Source: TMED26 sp042088965 (GTDB taxonomy: Bacteria > Pseudomonadota > Alphaproteobacteria > Thalassobaculales > Thalassobaculaceae). Taken from it: 21,665 bases of DNA. The notes under the pieces are model-generated. The model made no database searches and was not told the DNA's origin. It saw nothing but the letters and a program-made list of their open reading frames with translations. The stretch spans positions 1 through 21,665 of the forward strand of contig JBELLC010000041.1 in assembly GCA_042088965.1 (NCBI GenBank). The letters run 5' to 3'. Below are positions 14,235-21,665 of the stretch, in pieces. Both the position numbers and the translations under genes were made by a program. Numbering within the stretch: position 1 is the stretch's first letter; the number at the start of each line of letters is the position of its first letter.

Positions 14235-14289
14235 AGGGGGCGACCCAGGGGGCGACCCCGCTAAAGCTGCGTCTTGATCCAGGTTTTCA
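14235..14289 (+). repeat. Second copy of the 55-bp contig-end duplication
   Basis: Identical to 14080-14134; see that entry. Only one copy is expected in the chromosome unless the short tandem repeat is longer than assembled. Confidence 0.95.
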
Positions 14290-15418
14290 AGCGCCGGGCC
14301 GCTTCTGCCATATCCTCACTGGCCCCGGCAAATGAAAACCGCAGACTGCGATGGCCGCGGCTCGGGTCAAAATCAGTGCCTGGCGTGCACGCAATGCCAA
14401 TCTGTTGTAACATATTGCGGCAAAACACAGCGCTGTCATCAGTATAGGCGGAAACATCGGCATAGATGTAAAAGGCGCCATCAGCAGGTGCCAGATCCGC
14501 AAAACCAGCAGCTGGTAGCTCATTCAGTAAGATCGCACGGTTATGGGCGTAGCGCGCGACATTTTGATCTAATTCTTCTGTTGCCCCAAAGGCAGCGATG
14601 GCAGCACGTTGTGACAATGTTGGCGCTGAAATAAACATATTTTGGGCCAAACATTCCACCGGCCGCACTAAATCAGCGGGCAGAACCATCCAGCCCAAGC
14701 GCCAACCCGTCATCGAGAAATATTTAGAAAAACTGTTAATGACGATCACATTATCGCTGAAGGCAAGGGCACTGACCGCTGGCGCACCAAAGCTAATGCC
14801 ATGATAAATCTCATCTGAAATCAAGCGAATACCCTCAGCATCACAATAGCGCACCAAGGTTGCCATTTCAGCTTCGGCAATCATGGTGCCTGTGGGGTTG
14901 GCGGGACTGGCAATGATCAGACCATCGATTGGTTTGTCAAGGCTGGCTAATAATGCGGGGGTTGGCTGAAAGCGGTCTTCTGGTCCTGTCAGCAGGTCAA
15001 CAACCTCAATCCCTAGGGCGGTGAGGATATTGCGATAGGCAGGGTAGCCGGGGGATGCCAGCGCAACCCGGTCACCAACCTCAAAAGCCGCCAGAAAGGC
15101 CAAGGTAAAGCCACTTGATGAGCCGGTTGTCACCGCGATTCGATCGCCGCCAGGGTTCAGGCTATACCAATCCTGATAATGATGGGCGATGGCCGCGCGC
15201 AGTTCAGGCACCCCCAGGGCAAGGGTATAGCCCATTTTATCGCCCTCAATCGTGGCTTTGGCAGCCGCCAAGACTGCCGTCGGTGCGCCTGTTGACGGTT
15301 GGCCCACTTCTAAATGCAAAACATCTTCGCCAGCCTTTTCACGGGCGGCCGCAGCTTGCATCACATCCATCACAATAAACGCCGGCACTTGACCCCGTTC
15401 AGCTATTTTTAATGCCAT
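14261..15418 (-). CDS. Pyridoxal-phosphate aminotransferase, class I/II
   Basis: From ATG 15418 the product is 385 aa (MALKIAERGQVPAFIVMDVM). A TTG at 15445 opens the same frame but has no support, while GGGAAGAG precedes the ATG. Fold-type I signatures are clear: VTTGSSSGF, SPANPTG with N174, SDEIYHGISF with D202 and Y205, the PLP lysine K232 in SFSKYFSMTGWRLGW, and R240. It would transfer an amino group between an amino acid and a 2-oxoacid in the cytoplasm; the substrate is unknown. It follows the GGT-like gene on the same strand by 40 bp. After collapsing the gap, its last 17 bp overlap the end of the convergent monooxygenase gene. Confidence 0.92.
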   Translation of the reverse strand: MALKIAERGQVPAFIVMDVMQAAAAREKAGEDVLHLEVGQPSTGAPTAVLAAAKATIEGDKMGYTLALGVPELRAAIAHHYQDWYSLNPGGDRIAVTTGSSSGFTLAFLAAFEVGDRVALASPGYPAYRNILTALGIEVVDLLTGPEDRFQPTPALLASLDKPIDGLIIASPANPTGTMIAEAEMATLVRYCDAEGIRLISDEIYHGISFGAPAVSALAFSDNVIVINSFSKYFSMTGWRLGWMVLPADLVRPVECLAQNMFISAPTLSQRAAIAAFGATEELDQNVARYAHNRAILLNELPAAGFADLAPADGAFYIYADVSAYTDDSAVFCRNMLQQIGIACTPGTDFDPSRGHRSLRFSFAGASEDMAEAARRLKTWIKTQL

Positions 15419-15458
15419 CTTTGCTCTTCCCAACCGCGGTATCAAAAATTAATTGCTA

Positions 15459-16820
15459 TTATTTCTGCTCAAAAACCACCAAGCCTGCGCCGCGTTGGTC
15501 GTCACCCACCACGCAGTCAAACTCATACCGAGGCAGGCCTTCAAAACAGTGAATTGCCCGCACACGCGCAAGCTTATCCTGTCGATCGTTGAGGACCTCT
15601 GGGGATAAATTACTTGCCGTAATTGCTGCTTCTTGGGCGATCTGACGGGCGCTGATTACTGCTTGGCGCGGCCGATCAATGGCTGCTTTGAGCGCCATTT
15701 CACCTGTAAAATGATCAAGCGCAACCGCAATCAAGGCATCGCCTGCTGCGGGTCCGCCACTGCCCGCAGCGATCATATGACTTTGCCAATTCAACGTATT
15801 GCCCACCATCAGCACAGCGGCATTACTTGACCCGGCAGCCACGTCACCAGCCCTTGGGGCAAATAGGCCCGTCTCACCAAGCATGTGTCCACCGCCAAAG
15901 GCCCGCCCAAGAGATATCGCACAGCCAACCGCTTGCCCAGCGGCGTCTAGCGCCCAAAAAGCACTTGATCCCGCCCGATCTTGAGCGCTTTCACGATCTG
16001 CCGCGACAGGCTGTAAATCATCGGCAACATGCGCGGCATAGAGCGCCTTTAAACGCCCCTGGTCACTGCGCCCTGTCCAGTTTTCATCCTGTGACAAACG
16101 TTTTAGAACAGCATTTAAGCGCTGCTCCGTAACGATGCTTGGGCTGGTCATGACCCATGTCTGATTAACATGCCGCAGACCTGTCACGGGTGTCCAAGCT
16201 GGCACCGCTTGACGTAAGGCATCGCCGTCAAGCTGTAGGTTTTCGCGTTTCGCGGCGGCAACCAAACGGCGCGCAAGCGCCCCCTCATACAGATCATCAA
16301 TCCCATACGCCCGCAATTGGGCGAGAATATCGGCCAATGCAGATTGTTTCAAAACTGTACTTAAGGGCACATTTTGACCCGCAGGCTGGAATAATTGGCG
16401 CGCCTTTGGGCCGAGAATCGCCTGATGCGCCTGCACATCATTTGCCAATTGCCGGGAAACCCGGCTCCCCCAACGGGCCAATTGTTCGCTTTTCACCAGC
16501 AGGTTTTGGATCGGCACNNNNNNNNNNNNNNNNNNNNNNNNNNNNNNNNNNNNNNNNNNNNNNNNNNNNNNNNNNNNNNNNNNNNNNNNNNNNNNNNNNN
16601 NNNNNNNNNNNNNNNNNGCAGCCAAAACATCACGCCCAACCAACGCGGCACGTGGCTCATCAGCAGCAACAGCCCCCAAAAACTCACCGCCAATGTCGAC
16701 GCTACCATCATTGGCACAGCCTGCGAGAGTCACGGCAACGGTCACGGCCAGTCCTATCGCCGTCAAGCCCTGGCCAAAACAACGCTTGCTTGCCTTTCTT
16801 CGACCATAATTTTTGGCCAT
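15459..16820 (-). CDS. Gamma-glutamyltransferase-like lipoprotein (internal gap)
   Basis: From ATG 16820 (MAKNYGRRKAS) a lipoprotein signal peptide ends in a lipobox, LAGC, near residue 34. AVAADEPRAALVGRDVL is the N-terminal start of the GGT fold. The C-terminal half has SSAFWALDAAGQAVGCAISL, matching the small-subunit start of GGT, where the autocatalytic nucleophile is normally Thr and here Ser. HMLGETGLFAP and GSGGPAAGDAL also fit the family. GGTs cleave or transfer gamma-glutamyl groups, for example from glutathione. The gap 16518-16617 removes the middle of the large subunit, including the GNAxDAA-type region. The frame continues across, but true length is unknown. The start is only 19 bp from that of the divergent protease. 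Confidence 0.8.
   Translation of the reverse strand: MAKNYGRRKASKRCFGQGLTAIGLAVTVAVTLAGCANDGSVDIGGEFLGAVAADEPRAALVGRDVLAXXXXXXXXXXXXXXXXXXXXXXXXXXXXXXXXXXVPIQNLLVKSEQLARWGSRVSRQLANDVQAHQAILGPKARQLFQPAGQNVPLSTVLKQSALADILAQLRAYGIDDLYEGALARRLVAAAKRENLQLDGDALRQAVPAWTPVTGLRHVNQTWVMTSPSIVTEQRLNAVLKRLSQDENWTGRSDQGRLKALYAAHVADDLQPVAADRESAQDRAGSSAFWALDAAGQAVGCAISLGRAFGGGHMLGETGLFAPRAGDVAAGSSNAAVLMVGNTLNWQSHMIAAGSGGPAAGDALIAVALDHFTGEMALKAAIDRPRQAVISARQIAQEAAITASNLSPEVLNDRQDKLARVRAIHCFEGLPRYEFDCVVGDDQRGAGLVVFEQK
16518..16617. other. Assembly gap (100 N) with real missing sequence
   Basis: Exactly 100 N with no shared sequence on its flanks, so the gap size is a placeholder. By comparison with the usual GGT domain layout, probably 60-80 residues are missing here rather than the 33 implied. 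Confidence 0.85.
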
Positions 16821-16839
16821 GATAAAAGGTGTGCCGACA

Positions 16840-18282
16840 ATGGCTTGCCGATGGAAAATGAAAGAACGAAAACACCCCATGGCCTTATCAGCAAATTTTA
16901 TCTGCCGTGGTTCTGTGTCTTCCCAGGCGCTTATTGTCGCTTTTGTTATCATTTTGATTCTTTCCCACGGCATTGTTAATCCGAGCCAAGCGAAAGGCAG
17001 ATCACTCATTCGCGATGCCGAAGTGGAAACTATCATTCGTTCCTTTGCAACGCCACTCTTGAAGGCGGGCGGACTTCAGCCAGACGATGTTGATATCATC
17101 ATTGTCGGCGATGACGCGGTGAATGCCTTCGTTTCAGGGGGCGCTAATATATTCATTAATACCGGGCTGTTGTTACGCACCACCAATGCCAGTCAACTGA
17201 TTGGCGTTTTGGCGCATGAAATTGGCCATATTCGGGGCGGCCATCTGGTGCGCACCCGTGCCGCCCTTGCGACCACATCAAAAATAGCAACCATTGCCAT
17301 GATCTTAGGGGCCGCAACGACCCTTGCGACCGGCCGCGGCGATGCTGGGATGGCAATCGCCCGGGGTGGGCAGGCAACGGCACAGAACAGTTTTCTCGCC
17401 TATAGCCGGGGACAAGAATCCGCAGCTGACCAGGCGGCGCTTGATTTACTGGCAGCGACCGGCCAATCTGCCCGTGGGCTGGAAGAGTTTTTGGGCCTTC
17501 TTGATGCCGAATCCGCCCTGAGCGAGCGCTTTCAGGATGCCTATGCCTTGACCCATCCGTTGAGCCGGGAGCGCATGGCCACAGTCCGCCGCGCCTTGGA
17601 AGGCCAAGCTGACATACAAACACCCCCTGAGATGATTGCCGCCCATGCCCGCATGCAGGGCAAGTTAAAGGGCTTTCTACGATCCTCAAGCTGGACCTAT
17701 CAGAACTATCCGGAATCTGATCGAAGCCTGCCTGCACGCTATGCCCGTACCATCGCCGCCCACCGTGACGGTGATACCACCACAGCGTTGACCCGGCTGG
17801 ACAGTTTGTTGAATGACTTCCCAAGAGACGCCTTTTTCCATGAGTTAAAAGGCCAAATCTATCTTGAATCCGGGCAAATAATGAAGGCCGAGCGGTTCTA
17901 TCGCCAAGCCGTCACGTTGGCGCAGGCAGCAAACTTACCAGCCGCCGCCAGCGCGCAATTGAAAAGTGGCCTCGCCCAGGCGCTGTTAAGCCAAAACCAA
18001 GCCTCTAAAAACCAAGATGCCGCCGCCCTTCTGGCCCCGTTAAACCCGTTTTTAGCGGATGATCCGATGTATTGGCGGCAATTAGCAATTGCCCGCGGGC
18101 GCACTGGTGAAGAAGCACTGGCCGCATTGGCGCTGGCCGAATCGGCAATGCGTCGCTTCCAACTCGAAGACGCACACCGTTTCGCCGGGCGGGCGTTAAC
18201 ACAATTGAAAACAGGGTCACCGGGATGGCTTCGGGCCAAAGACATCACCGCGCAGGTGGCATTACAGTTGAAAAAGCGGTAA
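16840..18282 (+). CDS. Periplasmic M48-family metalloprotease with TPR-like tail (BepA-like)
   Basis: From ATG 16840 the product is 480 aa; AAAGG lies 10 nt upstream. Other in-frame starts (TTG 16813, ATG 16819, ATG 16858, ATG 16879) cannot be excluded. A basic N-terminus is followed by a hydrophobic stretch (ALIVAFVIILIL) and a likely cut after PSQA. The zinc protease motif HEIGH lies at 126-130, with SRGQESAADQAALDLL giving the third ligand. HPLSRERMATVRRAL closes the peptidase domain, and the remaining third is helical with TPR-like pairs. Relatives such as BepA process and quality-control outer-membrane proteins in the periplasm. It is followed 97 bp later by a DsbA-family gene, a fitting partner. 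Confidence 0.9.
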   Translation: MACRWKMKERKHPMALSANFICRGSVSSQALIVAFVIILILSHGIVNPSQAKGRSLIRDAEVETIIRSFATPLLKAGGLQPDDVDIIIVGDDAVNAFVSGGANIFINTGLLLRTTNASQLIGVLAHEIGHIRGGHLVRTRAALATTSKIATIAMILGAATTLATGRGDAGMAIARGGQATAQNSFLAYSRGQESAADQAALDLLAATGQSARGLEEFLGLLDAESALSERFQDAYALTHPLSRERMATVRRALEGQADIQTPPEMIAAHARMQGKLKGFLRSSSWTYQNYPESDRSLPARYARTIAAHRDGDTTTALTRLDSLLNDFPRDAFFHELKGQIYLESGQIMKAERFYRQAVTLAQAANLPAAASAQLKSGLAQALLSQNQASKNQDAAALLAPLNPFLADDPMYWRQLAIARGRTGEEALAALALAESAMRRFQLEDAHRFAGRALTQLKTGSPGWLRAKDITAQVALQLKKR

Positions 18283-18379
18283 ACTCATCGCCCAGCGTGA
18301 AAGCCGCACGGCTCTTGTCCCGTGCTGCCGACACGGCCACCAAAAGAGCGCTTAATTTACACTTAGGATTGCCAAAATC

Positions 18380-19141
18380 ATGACGTTTTTCACGCCTGCA
18401 ACCACAAACGCTCTCCGGTATAGCTTGCTTGCCGCCGTCATGTTGTTGGTACCCCTCCAGGTGGCTGCCAGCGACATGTCAGCCGGACAACAAGATGCTA
18501 TCCGTAAACTTGTGCGGGAGTACTTGCTTGCCAATCCTGAAGTGATTGTCGAAGCGATGGGGGTGTATGAAAAACGACAAGCCGATAATAAGCACGCCAT
18601 GGCAAAGGCTGCGGTCGATGCGATGGCGGCTGAGCTTTTCAACACCCCACAAGACCCGATCATGGGTAACCCAGACGGTGACGTGGCGATTGTTGAGTTT
18701 TTTGACTACCAATGCGGCTATTGCAAGCGCGTTGCCGGGCCGTTGTTCAAAGTTGTGGGACAAGACGGCAACATCAAACTGGTGATGAAAGAGCTGCCAA
18801 TCCTTGGCCCGGCGAGCAAATTTGCCGCAAAAGCAGCCTTAGCGGCCAAGGCACAAGGTGCTTATGGTAAATTTCACACCGCCTTGCTGGCCCATCGGGG
18901 CCGTCTGTCCGACGAGATTGTTTTGGAAATTGCTGCCGATATCGACCTTGATGTTGCACGCCTGAAACGCGATATGAAGGCCCCAGCGGTAACAGCGATT
19001 ATTAATGCCAATAAGAGTTTGGCGGCCGCCCTCAACATTCGCGGCACACCTGCTTTTATCATCGGCACCGAACTGGTCCCTGGGGCCATTGATGGTGATG
19101 GCTTTCGCCGCCTGATCGCAAAGGCGCGCCAGGCCAATTAG
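18380..19141 (+). CDS. DsbA-family periplasmic thiol oxidoreductase
   Basis: This 253-aa protein has a signal peptide with cleavage probably after VAA near residue 30. A helical N-terminal segment (about 35-95) of the type seen in Com1/ScsC-like proteins follows. The thioredoxin-fold active site is C112-G-Y-C115 in FFDYQCGYCKRV, and the cis-proline is P224 in RGTPAFIIG. It would form or isomerise disulfides in exported proteins. The helical N-terminal segment may allow oligomerisation, as in ScsC (inference). It follows the M48 protease on the same strand. Its last 4 bp overlap the end of the convergent MFS gene (19138-19141). The 97-bp spacer before it holds small GC hairpins but no clear terminator. 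Confidence 0.93.
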   Translation: MTFFTPATTNALRYSLLAAVMLLVPLQVAASDMSAGQQDAIRKLVREYLLANPEVIVEAMGVYEKRQADNKHAMAKAAVDAMAAELFNTPQDPIMGNPDGDVAIVEFFDYQCGYCKRVAGPLFKVVGQDGNIKLVMKELPILGPASKFAAKAALAAKAQGAYGKFHTALLAHRGRLSDEIVLEIAADIDLDVARLKRDMKAPAVTAIINANKSLAAALNIRGTPAFIIGTELVPGAIDGDGFRRLIAKARQAN

Positions 19142-20301
19142 GGCGCGGCCACACCGCCCGCCGGGGCTTGAGGGCGCGGTTTAATATCCCGCACCCGGGC
19201 ATAAACACTGGCCGCCAAGAGCAGAACCAAGGCGATAATTAAAAATACCACCCGATAGGCATCTGCAGCAGACCATCCTGCACCCTCGCGCAAGGCATCC
19301 ATGACCATGCCAGTGCCCAATTGCATGACGAATACCCCACCGAGGCCAATCAAGGTCACCGTCGTAATCGCCCGCCCCGCCTGGGCAACAGGCACAAAGC
19401 CTCGGCAATGGGCCATTAACACAGGATACATGGGGGTGAAAAACGCAAAGACGACCAACAATACAATTGCCATTGCAGGGTGAACATCCACAAGCAACGC
19501 CAAGGTAATCAGCAACACCACCATCACCACAACCCCGCCCAGAACCACATATTTGCGGGTGTTGAAGTAGCGATCTAGCGGCCCATAGACAACCGTGCCA
19601 AGATTGAAAGCAACCATCATCGCCAGCAGAACATAACTTGCTTGTTCACGGGGCAAGGCAAAAACCTCGGTCATATATGGCCCTGCCCAAAGCCCGCCAA
19701 TGGTTGTGAACGGCGCTGAAAAGCAAGAGCCCATGATGATGACTTTTTGCAGGTCCGGGTTGCGAATGATCTGCCAGACCCCAATCAAACTTTGGCGCAG
19801 ACTTTCCGGTTGTGACAGCGGCGCTTTTTCACCCGCCCCCAACAACGGGTTTGCCGCCAGCGCCAAAGGTTGATCACGGACCAGCGCCCAAATCGCGAAG
19901 GTCGCCGACGCGGTCACAACAGCGAGCGCCAAAAAAGTGCTGGCGAAGCCAAAATCCTCGAGCATAAAAGCCAATGGCGTGGTCGCNNNNNNNNNNNNNN
20001 NNNNNNNNNNNNNNNNNNNNNNNNNNNNNNNNNNNNNNNNNNNNNNNNNNNNNNNNNNNNNNNNNNNNNNNNNNNNNNNNNNNNNNACCCGCGCCCCAAA
20101 ACGGTCAAACAAGATCCCCGTCGGCACCTGCACCAAGGTCGCCCCCAAATACATAGCGCCACTAATGAAGCCAATTTGGGTGGCACTTAAGCCCATAACC
20201 TCTTGAAAATGGATTGCTAAAACAGCGCCGCTTTGACGGTTAATTTGGACGACCATTAAAAACAACCCGGCGAGGATCATGACCGGCAATATACGTTTCA
20301 T
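19138..20301 (-). CDS. MFS transporter (internal gap)
   Basis: The first helices (MKRILPVMILAGLFLMVVQINRQSG) are followed by the MFS loop-2/3 signature GILFDRFGAR. After the gap, ATTPLAFMLEDFGFASTFLALAVVTA resumes around the fifth helix, and further hydrophobic segments fit a 12-helix carrier. The substrate is not predictable. The 100-N run at 19987-20086 replaces helices around TM3-TM4. The frame agrees on both sides, but the true length is unknown. It follows the PhyH-like gene by 42 bp on the same strand, so it may carry a substrate of the PhyH/MaoC pair. Its stop overlaps the DsbA stop by 4 bp. Confidence 0.88.
   Translation of the reverse strand: MKRILPVMILAGLFLMVVQINRQSGAVLAIHFQEVMGLSATQIGFISGAMYLGATLVQVPTGILFDRFGARXXXXXXXXXXXXXXXXXXXXXXXXXXXXXXXXXXATTPLAFMLEDFGFASTFLALAVVTASATFAIWALVRDQPLALAANPLLGAGEKAPLSQPESLRQSLIGVWQIIRNPDLQKVIIMGSCFSAPFTTIGGLWAGPYMTEVFALPREQASYVLLAMMVAFNLGTVVYGPLDRYFNTRKYVVLGGVVVMVVLLITLALLVDVHPAMAIVLLVVFAFFTPMYPVLMAHCRGFVPVAQAGRAITTVTLIGLGGVFVMQLGTGMVMDALREGAGWSAADAYRVVFLIIALVLLLAASVYARVRDIKPRPQAPAGGVAAP
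19987..20086. other. Assembly gap (100 N) with real missing sequence
   Basis: Exactly 100 N with unrelated flanks, so not a simple overlap. Judging by a normal MFS layout, about two membrane helices (60-75 residues) are missing rather than 33. Confidence 0.85.
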
Positions 20302-20343
20302 TGGCGATGGCTAACGTTTGAAGGCAGGGGCATCAATGGCCCG

Positions 20344-21150
20344 TTACCTGATCACAGGAAACAAGTCGCTGGCCATTTCGTCACCGTCACAGAGGGTATT
20401 TTCGGCAAATTCATGAAACGGCGGTGACATCATCCCGGGTCGCGTCACATAACGGCTGTCATCCCCCAGCCAACGCAGCGCAACCGCCCGTCTGCGATGC
20501 TGTCGAGATTGATTGCCCGGGGCCCCATGGACGGTCCGAAAATGAAAGGCCACACAATCACCTGGCTGCAAGTCAGCACTGCGCAAATCATAGTCTTGGC
20601 GGTTACCGTCGATATCTGGCATGGATTCGAAATCTTCATCGGTTTCTTGGTAATCCTCGCCAACGAATTTCTTTGGCGTGTACCAGGCATCCCATTTATG
20701 CGAGCCCGCGATGAACTCCACCGCATTTTCACGCGCCACCGGATCCAAGGGAATCCACAGGCTGACATTCTGCCAGCCATCCACGCAGTAATATGGCTGA
20801 TCATGGTGCCAAGGAGTGGGTTTGGCGGTGCCTGGTTCTTTCACCAAAACATGCTCATGAAAAAACATGGCCTGCTGACTGGCCATTAATTCCCGCGCCA
20901 AAGCCGCTGCGGGCGACTGCCGGACCACGGCGTCATATTCTGGAATGCGTTGCCAGTTGCAATAATCACCAAAGAAGTGACCGCCCTCATCATCGCCTGT
21001 GTAAATCCTGTGAAACGGCCCCGGTTCGGCAATATTCCGGTCCAATCCAACCCGCAATTGCGCGATCCATTCAGGCGCAAAGACAGCACGCAAAAAGGCC
21101 ACACCATCACGCTGAAAGTCATCAATCGTTTGCGCCGATAATAATGTCAT
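20344..21150 (-). CDS. Phytanoyl-CoA dioxygenase (PhyH) family protein
   Basis: This 268-aa protein has the Fe(II)/2-oxoglutarate facial triad: HxD as H115 and D117 in TPWHHDQPYY, and the distal His H208 in FHFRTVHGAPGN, followed by an Arg-rich strand likely binding 2-oxoglutarate. Such enzymes hydroxylate the alpha carbon or another position of diverse substrates; many bacterial members do not act on phytanoyl-CoA, so the substrate is open. GGAGG lies 8 nt before ATG 21150, within the end of the upstream maoC-like gene, whose stop is 3 bp away. That close spacing means coupled translation. The MFS gene follows after 42 bp. Confidence 0.91.
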   Translation of the reverse strand: MTLLSAQTIDDFQRDGVAFLRAVFAPEWIAQLRVGLDRNIAEPGPFHRIYTGDDEGGHFFGDYCNWQRIPEYDAVVRQSPAAALARELMASQQAMFFHEHVLVKEPGTAKPTPWHHDQPYYCVDGWQNVSLWIPLDPVARENAVEFIAGSHKWDAWYTPKKFVGEDYQETDEDFESMPDIDGNRQDYDLRSADLQPGDCVAFHFRTVHGAPGNQSRQHRRRAVALRWLGDDSRYVTRPGMMSPPFHEFAENTLCDGDEMASDLFPVIR

Positions 21151-21153
21151 TGC

Positions 21154-21663
21154 CTATACCTCCGCGTCCGCTGGGCGTTTCCGCAACAGATAAGTATGAC
21201 TGCCATCCAGGACCAATTCACGGCGCTGATTATGGATCGTTGCCCGCATTGTTAAAATCCCCGTACTGCGTTGCGGGGTGATATCTGTCACTGCCAACGC
21301 TGGATAGACAGTATCACCGGCATAAACAGGCCCTAAAAACTTAAACGTGCATTCCGTGAAAGCAATCAGGCTGTCATCGACCAAATGGGGAAATAAGCCA
21401 GCGCCAGCGGCTGTTTGAATCAGCACCTGCATGCCATGGGCCAGCAAGCCAGGGTGGCCGCGTTTTTGAAGATATTCAACATCATAATGAATCGGATGAT
21501 TATCGCCAGAGGCCACTTGAAAGGCAGCGAATAAGGCATCGGTCATGGTCCGCGATGGCAGCGGGAAACGCTCCCCAAGTTGAAAATCATCAAACCAGCG
21601 GTTTTCTGCCAAGCGATGGCTTTCAAAGTCAAACTCAGGATCAGGATCAGCTTGCCGGGCCAT
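21154..21663 (-). CDS. MaoC-like (R)-specific hydratase/dehydratase
   Basis: This 169-aa hot-dog fold protein carries the hydratase-2 motif SGDNHPIHYD, with D54 and H59 as the catalytic pair. GLLAHGMQVLIQTAAGAG, which follows, is typical of the family. MaoC-like enzymes hydrate or dehydrate enoyl-CoA-type substrates. The ATG at 21661-21663 is only two bases from the window end, so a start further upstream cannot be ruled out. It is the first visible gene of the maoC-phyH-MFS run. The family is broad; mesaconyl-CoA or other acyl-CoA substrates are possible. Confidence 0.88.
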   Translation of the reverse strand: MARQADPDPEFDFESHRLAENRWFDDFQLGERFPLPSRTMTDALFAAFQVASGDNHPIHYDVEYLQKRGHPGLLAHGMQVLIQTAAGAGLFPHLVDDSLIAFTECTFKFLGPVYAGDTVYPALAVTDITPQRSTGILTMRATIHNQRRELVLDGSHTYLLRKRPADAEV

Positions 21664-21665
21664 TT

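Noticed and set aside
16821..17036. Longer N-terminus of the GGT-like gene
   Set aside because: It would lie antisense to the M48 gene, and the lipoprotein signal peptide begins properly at ATG 16820.

Overview
The window is a stretch of alphaproteobacterial chromosome of moderate G+C. The evidence is the dnaA / rpsT / enoyl-CoA hydratase / mutM / ubiE gene order, an Irr-type Fur regulator beside fabA-fabB-fabI, and a DUF3501 / heterodisulfide-reductase-like / rubrerythrin group. The gene content (Baeyer-Villiger monooxygenase, phytanoyl-CoA dioxygenase-like protein, MaoC hydratase) fits a free-living aerobic heterotroph, possibly marine, but genus cannot be read from the sequence. No mobile element, CRISPR array, tRNA or rRNA was seen.

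Layout. (1) 1-3906, minus strand: the 5' third of dnaA runs off the left edge. A ~750 bp AT-rich spacer follows, then rpsT with a clear promoter and terminator, an enoyl-CoA hydratase, a small exported protein and mutM. (2) 4065-5899, plus strand: ubiE, an unrecognised 124-aa protein, and an RraA-family protein coupled to it by an ATGA overlap. ubiB, often next to ubiE in this class, is absent here. (3) 5901-9235, minus strand: irr, rubrerythrin, a two-cluster Fe-S / CCG-domain protein and DUF3501. A near-consensus Irr box (8776-8792) lies directly upstream of a sigma70-like promoter for rubrerythrin, so this looks like an iron- or peroxide-responsive module. (4) 9509-14122, plus strand: fabA-fabB-fabI, the anaerobic-type unsaturated fatty acid branch plus enoyl-ACP reductase, followed 6 bp later by a long Baeyer-Villiger monooxygenase. 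(5) 14261-16820, minus strand: class I aminotransferase and a lipoprotein resembling gamma-glutamyltransferase. (6) 16840-19141, plus strand: a periplasmic M48 protease with a TPR-like tail and a DsbA-family thiol oxidoreductase. (7) 19138-21663, minus strand: maoC-like, phyH-like and MFS genes in one apparent operon.

Assembly. Four runs of exactly 100 N are scaffold placeholders. Two (7727-7826 and 14135-14234) are flanked by identical 55-bp sequences, so they are unmerged contig overlaps with nothing missing. Collapsing the first rejoins a broken gene in frame into a 445-aa protein. Collapsing the second makes two convergent genes overlap by 17 bp. The other two gaps (16518-16617 and 19987-20086) have no such overlap and hide real sequence inside the GGT-like and MFS genes.
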